A DNA stretch of 49,464 nt from CAZPXF01 sp964590945 (GCA_964590945.1 CAZPXF010000002.1:1-49464), one strand, 5' to 3'; shown: positions 16,331 through 25,076, counted from the first letter of the stretch. Made by a program: numbers and translations. Notes: generated by a model from the letters alone, not told the origin.

Positions 16331-16984
16331 CTATCTTTGTCCATATTTATTCAGGAAGAAATCATGAAAGAACTCACAATCCTCCCTGGAAATTTCTACC
16401 GCTCCTCCGAGAACCTGTACATTCAGATATACCTGCGCCGTTTTTTCCAGAACCACGGAGCCTGTCAGCGCCTCCTTCAGATTGCGCCCGACCGTGATCG
16501 CGCCGTGGTTTGCGATCAGCGCCCCGGCTCTCTCATCCAAAGCTTCCAGTACGGACTCCGCCATCTCCTCTGACCCCGGCATTGTATACGCCGCACATCT
16601 TACGTCTCCTCCAAGGATCTGCACCTGATCGTCGCAGATCGGCGGAATGCCTTTTCTTGTGGTGGCAACCGTAAGCGCGTGATTGGAATGGGTATGTACA
16701 ATTCCATTTACCTCCGGCCTGTTCAGGAGGATCTTTGCGTGAATCGGGACCTCCACAGAAGGCTTCAGATTGCCCTCATACTCCCGGGTCTTCATGTTGA
16801 CGATTACCATCTGCTCCGGCGTCAGTCTGGAATAATCCATTCCGGACGGAGTGATCACCATAAATTCATCGTCAATACGGCCGGAAATATTTCCCCATGT
16901 GCCTGCTGTCAGTCCGCTTTCGGACATGGCCTTTGCCGTCTCGCATACTTCAATCTGTACCAGTTTTGCCTTTTCTCTGTTCAT
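16331..16984 (-). CDS. Class II aldolase/adducin family protein
   Basis: A 217-residue Zn-dependent aldolase of the fuculose-phosphate aldolase / ribulose-5-phosphate 4-epimerase family. Visible: GTWGNISGR (phosphate binding), ITPSGMDYSRL, Zn ligands in VHTHSNHALTVA and ANHGAITVG. GAGGAGG precedes the ATG at 16984; a longer frame to 17062 overlaps the upstream gene and is rejected. It probably cleaves the phosphorylated product of the operon's FGGY kinase into two smaller units; the exact sugar is unknown. Divergent in sequence from the AraD/UlaF protein at 34269. Confidence 0.9.
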   Translation of the reverse strand: MNREKAKLVQIEVCETAKAMSESGLTAGTWGNISGRIDDEFMVITPSGMDYSRLTPEQMVIVNMKTREYEGNLKPSVEVPIHAKILLNRPEVNGIVHTHSNHALTVATTRKGIPPICDDQVQILGGDVRCAAYTMPGSEEMAESVLEALDERAGALIANHGAITVGRNLKEALTGSVVLEKTAQVYLNVQVLGGAVEISREDCEFFHDFFLNKYGQR

Positions 16985-17027
16985 AATAAACCTCCTCGAA
17001 TTTATGTCTCCTTGATTTGCCTGCCTT

Positions 17028-18065
17028 TTAGTATCTGTACTGATACAGCAAAGGCTCGCCATTCAGGAATCTGCGCACCTCAGAGACGATCATCTTTGTA
17101 TGGTTTGTCAGTACCTCGTTGGTCGCTCCTGCAATATGCGGCGTGATAACAACATTGTCAAGCTCCGTCACGTACGGGTGATTGGCTGCCAGCGGTTCGC
17201 TCGCATATACGTCAAACGCCGCTCCTGCAATCCTCTTTTCCCTCAGTGCATCGATCAGCGCTTCCTCATCCAGGATCGCGCCGCGGGATGCATTGATAAA
17301 ATACGCCGTCGGCTTCATACAGGAAATCATCTCCCGGCTGATACAGCCCTTTGTCTGCTCTGTGATCTTCATATGGCATGTGATAAAGTCGGATTCCTCC
17401 ATCACCTGTTTCAGGGAAAGCGCCTTTCTCACGCCAAATTCCTCCACATCGATCTCACCGACAAACGGATCGTAGATCAGAAGCTCCATACCGATCGCGC
17501 GGGCGATCCTGCCGACTCTTCTTCCGATGCTGCCGTATCCGACGATTCCGAGTGTCTTTCCGTGGAGCTGCGTTCCTTTGAACACCATATACGGGGAATC
17601 CATATCCATATCCCAGATCATGTCCACCTTAAGGCCGTCCTTTGTCACCTTCTTTGCCTCCGGATCCCCGGTAAACCTTCCGGATTTCAGCGCCCCGTGG
17701 GCCTGCGGAATATTCCTTGCAACTGCAAGCATCAGGCCGATCGTCATCTCTGCTGTAGAGTCAGAATTACGTCCCGGCGTGTAGATGACCGGAATATTTC
17801 TTTCCTTTGCCGCTGCCATGTCTACATTTACCGGAGTTGCCCTTGTACATGCGATCAGCTTCAGATTCTCTGCATTTTCAATAACGCCCCTTGTGATATC
17901 GTCGTAGCTTGTGATGATCATGTCCGCATCTTTGGTCTTCTCCTTCAATTCCTCCTCTGAGAATTTCGGAAGCCCCTTTGCCCATCCATCCAGGACGACC
18001 TCCCCCATATCATACAAAGGCGTCAATACCTCCGGATCATACTCTGCTGTAAAAAAGATTTTCAT
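17028..18065 (-). CDS. NAD-dependent D-2-hydroxyacid dehydrogenase family protein
   Basis: A 345-residue two-domain oxidoreductase. The Rossmann motif VGYGSIGRRVG lies near residue 175. Catalytic residues match the family: R in NASRGAILDEEAL, E of YASEPLAANHP and H in TPHIAGAT. It resembles phosphoglycerate/erythronate-type dehydrogenases without an ACT domain. A short insert after the first lobe (PEAKKVTKDGLKVDMIWDMDMD) is unusual for generic members. Between the FGGY kinase and class II aldolase genes, it probably interconverts a hydroxy acid and keto acid of the same sugar-acid or polyol pathway; the substrate is inferred only from context. Confidence 0.9.
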   Translation of the reverse strand: MKIFFTAEYDPEVLTPLYDMGEVVLDGWAKGLPKFSEEELKEKTKDADMIITSYDDITRGVIENAENLKLIACTRATPVNVDMAAAKERNIPVIYTPGRNSDSTAEMTIGLMLAVARNIPQAHGALKSGRFTGDPEAKKVTKDGLKVDMIWDMDMDSPYMVFKGTQLHGKTLGIVGYGSIGRRVGRIARAIGMELLIYDPFVGEIDVEEFGVRKALSLKQVMEESDFITCHMKITEQTKGCISREMISCMKPTAYFINASRGAILDEEALIDALREKRIAGAAFDVYASEPLAANHPYVTELDNVVITPHIAGATNEVLTNHTKMIVSEVRRFLNGEPLLYQYRY

Positions 18066-18106
18066 TGTCGTTTCCTCCTCGTATAAAACTATGTTTTTCT
18101 GAATCG

Positions 18107-19636
18107 TTATTCCTCTGGTACCGCATTGATCTTCTTATTCATCTGGTGACGGTAATTCCAAAGCTCCGTATTTGCCAGACGAAGATTTTTATAAAGCTCA
18201 TAGAGCAGCTTGTATTTCTCCGCTTTCGCCGGATTCGGCTCATATACACGGGAAAAAGTACAGGCTTTTTCGATTGCCTCGTCATAATCTCTGTAAATTC
18301 CCTGTGAGACTCCGACCATCATCGCTACGCCTTTTGCTCCGAGTTCCTTTCCCGCAGGGATCATAACCTTCATTCCCATGACGTCGGCGATCATCTGTGC
18401 CCAGACAGGACTTTTCGCGCCTCCGCCCGCAAGGAAAATCGTTCCGTTTGGGTCTACATTCGCCAGACAATCCCGTATGGAAAGGCTGATGCCTTCATAA
18501 ACTGCCCGGATCAGGCATTCGCGGGTCGTGACCTGCGAGATCCCGAAAAACTCCGCCCTGGCATACGGGTGGAAAAACGGCGCCCGCTCTCCCGCCACGC
18601 TGATATACGGAAGGTACACCACCCCGCCGCATCCTACCGGAACGCTGTCTACGATCCGGTCGATCTCCTGAAAATCTTTCGTCAGAGCAATATTTTCCAG
18701 CATCCAATCTATGTTCGGGGTTCCGTTGAGCGTCGGCTGGAGTTCTACATACAGTTCCCCCAAAGGATGCCTCTCATATCGGGTATTCGGTGCGCCGAAC
18801 CTGCAGTCCTCCTTTTTCATAACGATCTCGCCTGCACAGGTCGTTCCGAGGATCACGCACGCCTCTTTCTCATGAATTGCGCCGAGTCCGACTGCAGTTG
18901 CGGATGTATCCAGCGCGCCGTATATGACCGGAGTCCCTTTTGCCAGCCCTACTTCTTCTGCCAGATCATCCAGAATTGTCCCTGCTATCTCATCAGACCG
19001 CATCGGATCCGGCAGATATTCCCGGTATTCTTCCACCTCCATCGCCCGCAGTAGCTCATCCGAGATCTGCTCTGTCTGCACGTCCACCAGCGACGTGATA
19101 CTGTCCGTCAGATCGGCGCCGGTCTTTCCGGTCAGCTTAAACCGGATCCAATCCTTGCAGAATATCAGTTTATCCGCCTTATCAAGAACTTCCTTCCGGT
19201 TCTGCTTCATCCAGCGCAGCAGGATCATCTGGTTGCCGAGGAGGGGCGGCGTTCCTGTCGTCGTAAAATACAGCTCCCCGATCTCCGGGCGCTCCTTTGT
19301 CACCCGCTCCACTTCCTCCACCGCGCGGCCGTCGCACCATAGGATCGCATTCTGCACAGGATTTCCATCCTTATCGATGAGCCAGCAGCCTTCTCCCTGG
19401 CCGGTTACACCGATCCCGACGACCTCATCCCGGCCGACCGCGCCGGAATCCATGACGCCTTTCAGGCAGAATTTCACATTTTCCCACACCTCATTCATAT
19501 CCTGCTCCACCGTGTTTCCTTTGCCATTAAAGGTGTGGCTCTCGCGGCTTCTGATACAGATTTCTTTCCCGGATTCGTCAAAAATCACCGCTTTTACATT
19601 TGATGTCCCCACATCAATTCCCAATACATATTTCAT
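18107..19636 (-). CDS. FGGY-family carbohydrate kinase, EryA/xylulokinase-like
   Basis: A 509-residue ATP-dependent sugar or polyol kinase. The N-terminal phosphate loop is GIDVGTSNVKAV; VTGQGEGCWLIDKDGNPV, NQMILLRWMKQNR and FCKDWIRFKLTG resemble, as far as I recall, erythritol kinase EryA more than xylulokinase. GALDTSATAVGLG carries the catalytic Asp region, and LAGGGAKSPVWAQMIADV is the C-terminal ATP-binding motif. The start at 19636 follows GAGGAGCGC and overlaps the end of the SorC gene by 23 bases, implying coupling. SorC-type EryD regulates ery genes in Brucella, consistent with a polyol substrate, but substrate identity is inference. Confidence 0.92.
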   Translation of the reverse strand: MKYVLGIDVGTSNVKAVIFDESGKEICIRSRESHTFNGKGNTVEQDMNEVWENVKFCLKGVMDSGAVGRDEVVGIGVTGQGEGCWLIDKDGNPVQNAILWCDGRAVEEVERVTKERPEIGELYFTTTGTPPLLGNQMILLRWMKQNRKEVLDKADKLIFCKDWIRFKLTGKTGADLTDSITSLVDVQTEQISDELLRAMEVEEYREYLPDPMRSDEIAGTILDDLAEEVGLAKGTPVIYGALDTSATAVGLGAIHEKEACVILGTTCAGEIVMKKEDCRFGAPNTRYERHPLGELYVELQPTLNGTPNIDWMLENIALTKDFQEIDRIVDSVPVGCGGVVYLPYISVAGERAPFFHPYARAEFFGISQVTTRECLIRAVYEGISLSIRDCLANVDPNGTIFLAGGGAKSPVWAQMIADVMGMKVMIPAGKELGAKGVAMMVGVSQGIYRDYDEAIEKACTFSRVYEPNPAKAEKYKLLYELYKNLRLANTELWNYRHQMNKKINAVPEE

Positions 19637-20579
19637 TGCGCTCCTCCTTAAGCATGGAAATAATCTTTTCTGCGGTTGCGGCATCCAGGATCAGCGTATT
19701 GATACATCCGGATCTCATCACAGCCAGGATTGCTTCAGCCTTTTCCGTTCCGCAGGCAACTGCAACAACATTATCAATATCACGGATACACTCCATACTG
19801 GCATTCAAAAGACGTTTTTCCAGATAGCAGTTATCCCAGCTCCCGTCCGCACGGACCGGATTCATTCCCAGGTCGGCGCAGAACCCGTCCGCGCGCAGAT
19901 TCCGGATATCCTCCTTCGGAATATAACCGTTCTTACACATGATCGCATCCTCCGTCAGCTCCCCGATACCAAAGAGACCGACATTGCACCGGCGCATCAG
20001 TTCAAAAGATTTCTGGATCGGCTTTTCCTTCAGAAGCATCTGCTTCGTCTCTTCATGCGCCACGACAACAGGTGCATATAAGATATAACTTGGACAATCC
20101 AGCTTATTTGCCATTTCCCGCACGATCTCGTCGGACTTCAGGAGAAACTGATCCATATTCTGCGCTCCGACCAGCTGCACGACACGGCAGTCTCTCTTCC
20201 GCTGATACTCCATATCCTTGATCACCGCCGCCAGAGTCCTGCCCCACGAAACGCCGATGATATCCCCCTGCTGTATCGTCTTCTCCAGATACTGAGCCGC
20301 TACGTTCGCCGCCTTCATCATCGCCATCTTTGGATCTCCATAATCCGGCGCGATGATCACACGGCAGAGTCCGAATTTCTCTTCAAGAATACTTTCATAT
20401 TCTGCATTCTCCTGTTCATAGCCATGAATGTGTATCGATACGATCCCCTGCTCTTCCAGGGAATTGATGATCTGGTTCACCTTCTGCCTTGTAAAATTCA
20501 GTCTCTTTGCAATCTCGTCCTGCGTCATCCCGACGGAATAATACCAGAATGCTATTTTAATATATAAGTCTCTGTTCAA
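19614..20579 (-). CDS. SorC/DeoR-family sugar-responsive transcriptional regulator
   Basis: A 321-residue regulator. The N-terminal helix-turn-helix (residues 15-45, YSVGMTQDEIAKRLNFTRQKV) precedes a SorC sugar-phosphate-binding domain with GVSWGRTLAAVI, NVGLFGIGEL and a final VMRSGCINTLILDAATAEKI. The start is TTG at 20579, preceded by GGGGAG with a 7-base spacer; the nearby ATG is out of frame. First gene of an operon with kinase, dehydrogenase and aldolase. Two identical dyads TTACATTTGTAA overlap its own promoter, suggesting autoregulation with a phosphorylated sugar as effector, as in LsrR, EryD and CggR relatives. Confidence 0.94.
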   Translation of the reverse strand: MNRDLYIKIAFWYYSVGMTQDEIAKRLNFTRQKVNQIINSLEEQGIVSIHIHGYEQENAEYESILEEKFGLCRVIIAPDYGDPKMAMMKAANVAAQYLEKTIQQGDIIGVSWGRTLAAVIKDMEYQRKRDCRVVQLVGAQNMDQFLLKSDEIVREMANKLDCPSYILYAPVVVAHEETKQMLLKEKPIQKSFELMRRCNVGLFGIGELTEDAIMCKNGYIPKEDIRNLRADGFCADLGMNPVRADGSWDNCYLEKRLLNASMECIRDIDNVVAVACGTEKAEAILAVMRSGCINTLILDAATAEKIISMLKEERNEICIGN

Positions 20580-20604
20580 ATTTCATCTCCCCAGTCCGCG
20601 TATG

Positions 20605-20616
20605 TTACATTTGTAA
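20605..20616. promoter_or_regulatory. Operator dyad 1 of the SorC operon
   Basis: TTACATTTGTAA is a perfect inverted repeat (TTACA-TT-TGTAA) downstream of the promoter -10. Its identical copy lies 19 bases away. Binding by the SorC protein is inferred from position. Confidence 0.6.
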
Positions 20617-20623
20617 TTTCTTT

Positions 20624-20635
20624 TTACATTTGTAA
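20624..20635. promoter_or_regulatory. Operator dyad 2 of the SorC operon
   Basis: A second perfect TTACATTTGTAA, touching the last base of the -10 box. Occupation would block transcription initiation. Confidence 0.6.
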
Positions 20636-20663
20636 TTATACTATCATATACACAAGCTGTCAA
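20635..20663 (-). promoter_or_regulatory. Consensus sigma-A promoter of the SorC operon
   Basis: TTGACA (20658-20663), exactly 17 bases, TATAAT (20635-20640) on the minus strand: a perfect consensus, fitting a promoter that is held off by a repressor. Confidence 0.88.
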
Positions 20664-20880
20664 TCCTGTTTCTTAAATCTGCAAAATGCAGCAGGCGCAT
20701 TTATTGTTTCCGGTATATTACTTCTGTTTTTCTCCTTATTAAAGCTTTTGTAAAATATCTTGGATTAAGCGACTTTCTACTGTATGCGTCCGTCAATAAA
20801 CATTTATCCCAAAATTTCTTTTTCATTTTTGTCAGATTTTAACAAAATTTAAGCTATTTACCTTCTTTTTTACACAGATG

Positions 20881-20909
20881 TTGCGATTTTCATTTTCAAG
20901 TGTTATACT
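20881..20909 (+). promoter_or_regulatory. Promoter of the ROK regulator gene
   Basis: TTGCGA (20881-20886), 17 bases, TATACT (20904-20909), 37 bases before the ATG at 20947. Confidence 0.65.
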
Positions 20910-20946
20910 ACTTTTATTAACAACATTTACAAAGTGAGGTGCTCGA

Positions 20947-22071
20947 ATGCAGAAGGCAACCACGACGGAACTTAAGAGAACGAACACAAATAATGTACTG
21001 CAATTCATTTATCACCAGCGCAAGACCTCCCAGCAGGAGATTGCGAATAACCTCCAGCTCAGCCGTCCAACGATCAGCCAGATCCTGAAAGATCTGGAAT
21101 CCATGAAGCTGATTGAAAAGAATGGCTTTTTTGAATCTACCGGCGGGCGCAAGGCCGACGCCATTACATTTGTATCGTCCGGTAAGATCGCTCTTGGTCT
21201 GGAAATATTACAGAATTCCTATGAAATTGTTGCGATCAATTTATATGGCGATATCGTCAAATCCCAGATAACAGAGCGCTTTTTCACAAATGACGAGCCC
21301 TATTATGCGGAGATCGGCGCCGCCGTCAATGCGTTTGTAGCCTCCCTTCATATCTCTTCCAAAAGAATTTTGGGACTTGGTATCGTTCTTCAGGGAGTCA
21401 TTTCGTTCGACGGCACGAAGGTTACCTATGGAAAAATTCTGAATTGTACCGGCCTTTCCGTCGACCGTTTCAAACAGTATATCCATTACCCGTGCAGTAT
21501 GATCCATGACGCGGAGGCCGCCGCTACCGATGAATTGTGGGTAAATCCATCGATCAAGAATGCTATTTTCTTTCACATCCGCAGTAATCTGAGCGGCGCG
21601 CTCATCATCGACGGGAAGTTTTTAAAGGGAAATGAATTGAAAAGCGGCGTCTTTGAACACATGACGATCGTTCCAAACGGCCGTCCATGCTATTGCGGCA
21701 AGCGCGGCTGTGTTGAAACCTACTGCTCGATGGGCGCTCTTTTGACGCCGAACGAGTCCATGGATTCTTTCTTTCAGCATTTGCGCAGCGGGTCTGTTGA
21801 GTACCGCTGGCGTTGGAAGGAGTACCTAAAACATCTCTCTACTTCGATCAACAACCTCCGTATGGTTATTGATTATGATATTATTCTTGGCGGAACGCTT
21901 GCCAGATATCTGACGTCGCAAGATGTCGATGAACTGCATCATCTCGTGGAGGAGAAGTCCGCTTTTCCGAGCAAACGCCGTTTTATTACCATCAGTTCCT
22001 GCGGTTCCATGCCGATCGCCAAGGGCGCTGCGCTTCCATATGTATCTCATTATATGGACTCCGTATTATAG
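20947..22071 (+). CDS. ROK-family transcriptional regulator (NagC/XylR type)
   Basis: A 374-residue regulator. The winged helix-turn-helix at residues 15-65 includes SQQEIANNLQLSRPTISQILKDLE and a TGGRKAD wing. The ROK domain follows, with FEHMTIVPNGRPCYCGKRGCVETYC: the EH ligand residues and the CxCGxxGC zinc motif. The N-terminal ATP-binding motif DxGGT of ROK kinases is absent, as expected for a repressor. GTGAGGTGC precedes the ATG. It is convergent with the dhaL end of the polyol operon and probably responds to the imported sugar or polyol; operator sites cannot be assigned confidently. Confidence 0.94.
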   Translation: MQKATTTELKRTNTNNVLQFIYHQRKTSQQEIANNLQLSRPTISQILKDLESMKLIEKNGFFESTGGRKADAITFVSSGKIALGLEILQNSYEIVAINLYGDIVKSQITERFFTNDEPYYAEIGAAVNAFVASLHISSKRILGLGIVLQGVISFDGTKVTYGKILNCTGLSVDRFKQYIHYPCSMIHDAEAAATDELWVNPSIKNAIFFHIRSNLSGALIIDGKFLKGNELKSGVFEHMTIVPNGRPCYCGKRGCVETYCSMGALLTPNESMDSFFQHLRSGSVEYRWRWKEYLKHLSTSINNLRMVIDYDIILGGTLARYLTSQDVDELHHLVEEKSAFPSKRRFITISSCGSMPIAKGAALPYVSHYMDSVL

Positions 22072-22097
22072 AAATAAAGCAGAAAAAATAATAACAG

Positions 22098-22157
22098 CAA
22101 AAAGATTCTGCACCGTCCCCGGACATCCGCATTTTCTCCGGGCAGTACAGAATCTTT
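22098..22157. terminator. Terminator between convergent ROK and dhaL genes
   Basis: AAAAAGATTCTGCACCGTCCCCGG pairs imperfectly with the complement in CCGGGCAGTACAGAATCTTT (pairing arms AAAGATTCTG / CAGAATCTTT plus inner CCCGG / CCGGG). The minus strand runs into TTTTT, so it mainly ends the dhaL transcript. Confidence 0.75.
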
Positions 22158-22204
22158 CTCTATGTGAGGGCAATGGGCCATCACAACCAGTTTATATGAT
22201 TTTA

Positions 22205-22843
22205 CTACAACGTCTCTGCAATTCCGTCAGCCATTGCTGTCAGAATGATACAGCAGGATGTTGCCCCTGCGTCGAGGACGCCTCTGGATCTCTCGCCCAG
22301 ACGGCTGGAACGGCCGAACTTCGCTACCATATCCTTTGTGGAATCCCTTCCCGCTGCTGCGGCTGCTTTCATCTTCTCAAGCGCCTCCTTGTAGTCCTCT
22401 CCAGCCTCTGCGCTCGCTTTGATGCTGTCTACCGCCGGAGAAAGTGTATCTACAAGCGTCTTATCTCCTACCTGCGCTTCCACGATATCCTGAAGCTCGG
22501 AAAGTCCCGCTGCAAGCATGTTGCCAAGGTCTGCAAGGCTGATCTCATCCAGATCCTCCCCGGCCTCAGACATTCCCATCAGGATCGAACCGTAGATCGG
22601 TCCCATGGAACCCCCGATCTCGTTGAACAGGATCGTCCCAAGCTCATCCAGTCCCTCTGTAAATGTGAACTCTTCATCCTGAAAGCGATCCTCGAACAGG
22701 GAGAATCCCTTGTTCATGTTCATCCCGTGGTCTCCGTCTCCGATCAGGCCGTCCACTTCTCCCAGGTACGCCTTGTTCTCCTGGATTCCCTTTACCATCT
22801 TTAAAAGTACGCTCTTGCCGTCCGCATTCTTAAACACGCTCAT
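22205..22843 (-). CDS. dhaL: DhaL-type kinase subunit (ADP/ATP-binding)
   Basis: A 212-residue nucleotide-binding subunit of dihydroxyacetone-type kinases. IGDGDHGMNMNKG near residue 35 supplies the Mg-binding aspartates and histidine; GGSMGPIYGS and the C-terminal GRSSRLGERSRGVLDAGATS line the nucleotide pocket. The ATG at 22843 is chosen (8 bases after GGAGG) over an upstream TTG. In PTS-linked enzymes DhaL is rephosphorylated by DhaM; no dhaM is present here. It follows dhaK by 13 bases and ends the operon. With the adjacent EltD-like dehydrogenase, erythrulose is as plausible a substrate as dihydroxyacetone. Confidence 0.93.
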   Translation of the reverse strand: MSVFKNADGKSVLLKMVKGIQENKAYLGEVDGLIGDGDHGMNMNKGFSLFEDRFQDEEFTFTEGLDELGTILFNEIGGSMGPIYGSILMGMSEAGEDLDEISLADLGNMLAAGLSELQDIVEAQVGDKTLVDTLSPAVDSIKASAEAGEDYKEALEKMKAAAAAGRDSTKDMVAKFGRSSRLGERSRGVLDAGATSCCIILTAMADGIAETL

Positions 22844-22856
22844 CTCCAAATCCTCC

Positions 22857-23855
22857 TTAGAATTGCTTCAAACCCATAGACTCGCATGGCATATCGATCA
22901 GTTCTTTTAACTCATCGTCAAGCTTCATCATGGTCAGTGTTGCTCCCATCATCTCCAGGGATGTGAAGTAATTTCCTACGTATGCCTTATATGTCCGGAT
23001 TCCTTTCTCCTGAAGGAGCTTGTCGATCTCATCGTACAGCACGTACAGCTCCATCACCGGCGTTGCCCCAAGTCCGGATACGAGTACCACAACCTCGTCT
23101 CCTTCTGTGAATGGATAATCCGGTACAACAATGTCTACCATTCTCTTTGCCATCTGTGCCGCGCTCTCCAGCTCCGTCACCATGATCCCCGGCTCCCCGT
23201 GGTGGCCGATTCCCACTTCCATTGTCCCCGGTTTGATCTCGAAGTTCGGATGTCCGACTGCCGGAAGTGTACATGGGGAAAGTCCGATTCCCACGCTCCG
23301 CGTATTGTCGATCGCCTTCTGTGCCGCTGCGATTACTTCGTCAAGATCGCCGCCCATGGCTGCCTTTGCCCCGCCGCATTTCCACATCAGGACCTCGCCT
23401 GCCACTCCGCGGCGCTTCTCTCTCTGATCCTTCGGCGCCGATGCAGCGTCATCGTTCGCTACGACCGTCTTCACTGTGATTCCGGCTTTCTTCGCCATCT
23501 TCACAGCCATTTTTACGTTCATGTTATCCCCGGAGTAGTTTCCATACAGGCACGCCACGCCTTTGCCCTGGTCTGCTTCCTTTGCCGCATCCAGGAACGC
23601 CGCTGCTGTAGGGGATGAGCAGATCTCTCCGACTGCGACAGCGTCGCAGAGGTTCTTTCCGCAGTATCCTACGAATGCCGGCTTGTGTCCGGAGCCGCCG
23701 CCCGTGATCACGCCGACCTTGCCCTCCGGAATGTTCTTAGCCTTGATAACACGCGGGTTTAAGTCCGATTTCTCTACGATATCTGAATGGGTCTTCAGAA
23801 AACCCTTAAGCATCTCATCAACGATTACATCTGGATCATTTAAAATTCTCTGCAT
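22857..23855 (-). CDS. dhaK: DhaK-type ketose kinase substrate-binding subunit
   Basis: A 332-residue DhaK protein. Conserved features: GGGSGHKPAFVGY (H57), YGNYSGDNMNV (D110), the short-chain ketose hemiaminal histidine in GIGHHGEPG (H219), and GNYFTSLEMMGATLT. All catalytic residues known from E. coli DhaK are kept. DhaK binds short ketoses such as dihydroxyacetone; relatives phosphorylate D- or L-erythrulose in tetritol catabolism. AGGAGG precedes the start. Upstream, 94 bases with a hairpin separate it from the EltD-like dehydrogenase, whose ketose product it probably phosphorylates (inference). Confidence 0.95.
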   Translation of the reverse strand: MQRILNDPDVIVDEMLKGFLKTHSDIVEKSDLNPRVIKAKNIPEGKVGVITGGGSGHKPAFVGYCGKNLCDAVAVGEICSSPTAAAFLDAAKEADQGKGVACLYGNYSGDNMNVKMAVKMAKKAGITVKTVVANDDAASAPKDQREKRRGVAGEVLMWKCGGAKAAMGGDLDEVIAAAQKAIDNTRSVGIGLSPCTLPAVGHPNFEIKPGTMEVGIGHHGEPGIMVTELESAAQMAKRMVDIVVPDYPFTEGDEVVVLVSGLGATPVMELYVLYDEIDKLLQEKGIRTYKAYVGNYFTSLEMMGATLTMMKLDDELKELIDMPCESMGLKQF

Positions 23856-23906
23856 AATACATTATCCTCCTGATCTTATGAAAACAACGTTTCATAGCAT
23901 TTTACA

Positions 23907-23940
23907 GAGCACAGGCCGCAGCAGTGTACGGCTTGTGCTC
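23907..23940 (-). other. Intercistronic hairpin before dhaK
   Basis: GAGCACA...TGTGCTC with inner GCCG / CGGC pairing forms a stem in the dehydrogenase-dhaK gap. It has no T-tract, so RNA processing or stability is more likely than termination. Confidence 0.4.
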
Positions 23941-23949
23941 TTACTCTTA

Positions 23950-25035
23950 TTACATTCCCGGAACAAGGATAACCTTTGTCGCTCCGTCCGCTCCTGTGTG
24001 AGCCAGTTCAAATCCCTTCTCCCAGTCATCCAGCGAGAACTTGTGGGATACTACGCCCTCTGTCGGAAGCTTTCCGTTGCCGATCCACTCGATTACTGTG
24101 TCATAGCAGAACGGGCTGAGGTGTACGCCCAGAAGGTCAAGCTCTTTTCTGTCGGAAATGATCGACCAGTCACAGGTTACATCCTGTCCGAATACGGAGA
24201 ACTCTACAAAACGTCCCAGCTTACGGATGCATTTCAGTCCCTGGATTACGCTGGACGGATGTCCTGCTGCCTCGATGTAGATATCGCATCCATAGCCGCC
24301 TGTCAGCGCCTTGATCTCTTTCTCTACGTCAACCTTGCCTGGGTTCATAACGAGGTCTGCCCCGAATTCTTTTGCCTTTGCAAGTCTGTCATCATTCATA
24401 TCCAGAACGATCAGGAGTTTTGGATTCGCCTGACGGAGTGCGCCTACCATACCAAGTCCGAGTGTTCCTACGCCCGACTGTACTACGACATCCGTTGTCT
24501 TAACCTGTGCTCTGTCTACGCAGTGGAACGAGCAGCTATATGGCTCGATGAGCGCCGCTTTCTCGATCGGCATGTCTTTCGGCACAAGATATGGAATAGC
24601 CTCTTTTGTAAGTCTTACATACTCAGCCATACCGCCGTTTACATTGTTCTGGAATCCGAACAGATCGTGCTTCTCGCACATCCAGTGGCGGCCGGTCTTA
24701 CAAAACATACACTTTCCGCAAGGAACAATCTGCTCCGGGCAGATCCTGTCGCCAAGCTTCCAGTCGCCCTTTACATTCGGTCCCATCTCCACAACCTCAC
24801 CGACGAACTCATGTCCGGGAATCATTGGCTCTTTGATATATTTCGGCTGTCCGTCAAATCCCCAGAAGCTTGCTGCTCCGGCATATGCCTTGCAATCTCC
24901 TGCACAGATACCACATGCCTCAACCTTCAGGATCATCTCGCCCTCGCCCGCTCTTGGAACCGGTACCGTCTCAAGACGATAGTCTCCAGGTGCGTATGCA
25001 ACGAGTGCTTTCATTGTTTCAGGTAAATTGCTCAT
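23950..25035 (-). CDS. eltD: Zinc alcohol dehydrogenase, erythritol/L-threitol dehydrogenase-like
   Basis: A 361-residue medium-chain dehydrogenase. Catalytic zinc ligands appear in EACGICAGD (Cys) and PGHEFVGEV (His-Glu). The structural zinc site is CGKCMFCKTGRHWMC. The NAD-binding turn is QSGVGTLGLGMVG. Segments KAYAGAASFWG, EQIVPC, KHDLFGF, LTGGYG, DWSIISDRKELDLLG match, as I recall it, the mycobacterial erythritol/L-threitol dehydrogenase EltD more closely than sorbitol dehydrogenases. It would oxidise a polyol to a ketose in the cytoplasm, feeding DhaK/DhaL. AAGGAGGAAC lies upstream; a hairpin at 25077 separates it from the transporter genes. Confidence 0.87.
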   Translation of the reverse strand: MSNLPETMKALVAYAPGDYRLETVPVPRAGEGEMILKVEACGICAGDCKAYAGAASFWGFDGQPKYIKEPMIPGHEFVGEVVEMGPNVKGDWKLGDRICPEQIVPCGKCMFCKTGRHWMCEKHDLFGFQNNVNGGMAEYVRLTKEAIPYLVPKDMPIEKAALIEPYSCSFHCVDRAQVKTTDVVVQSGVGTLGLGMVGALRQANPKLLIVLDMNDDRLAKAKEFGADLVMNPGKVDVEKEIKALTGGYGCDIYIEAAGHPSSVIQGLKCIRKLGRFVEFSVFGQDVTCDWSIISDRKELDLLGVHLSPFCYDTVIEWIGNGKLPTEGVVSHKFSLDDWEKGFELAHTGADGATKVILVPGM

Positions 25036-25076
25036 GTCATGTTCCTCCTTAATAATTATAAAGTTATGCTTTTTAC

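Larger units (their letters stand above)
20580..20946. other. Intergenic control region between divergent SorC and ROK genes
   Basis: 367 bases. The SorC side holds the perfect promoter and two dyads listed separately; the ROK side holds its promoter at 20881-20909. The middle (20690-20880) is AT-rich with T-runs, and I see no gene, RNA motif or strong hairpin in it. Confidence 0.6.

Noticed and set aside
18924..20081. A 385-codon plus-strand frame
   Set aside because: Antisense to the FGGY kinase and SorC genes; low-complexity Ser/Arg composition, no start signal.
23563..25026. A 487-codon open frame on the plus strand
   Set aside because: It is antisense to dhaK and the EltD-like dehydrogenase, has no ribosome binding site and no family features; it results from codon bias of the real genes.
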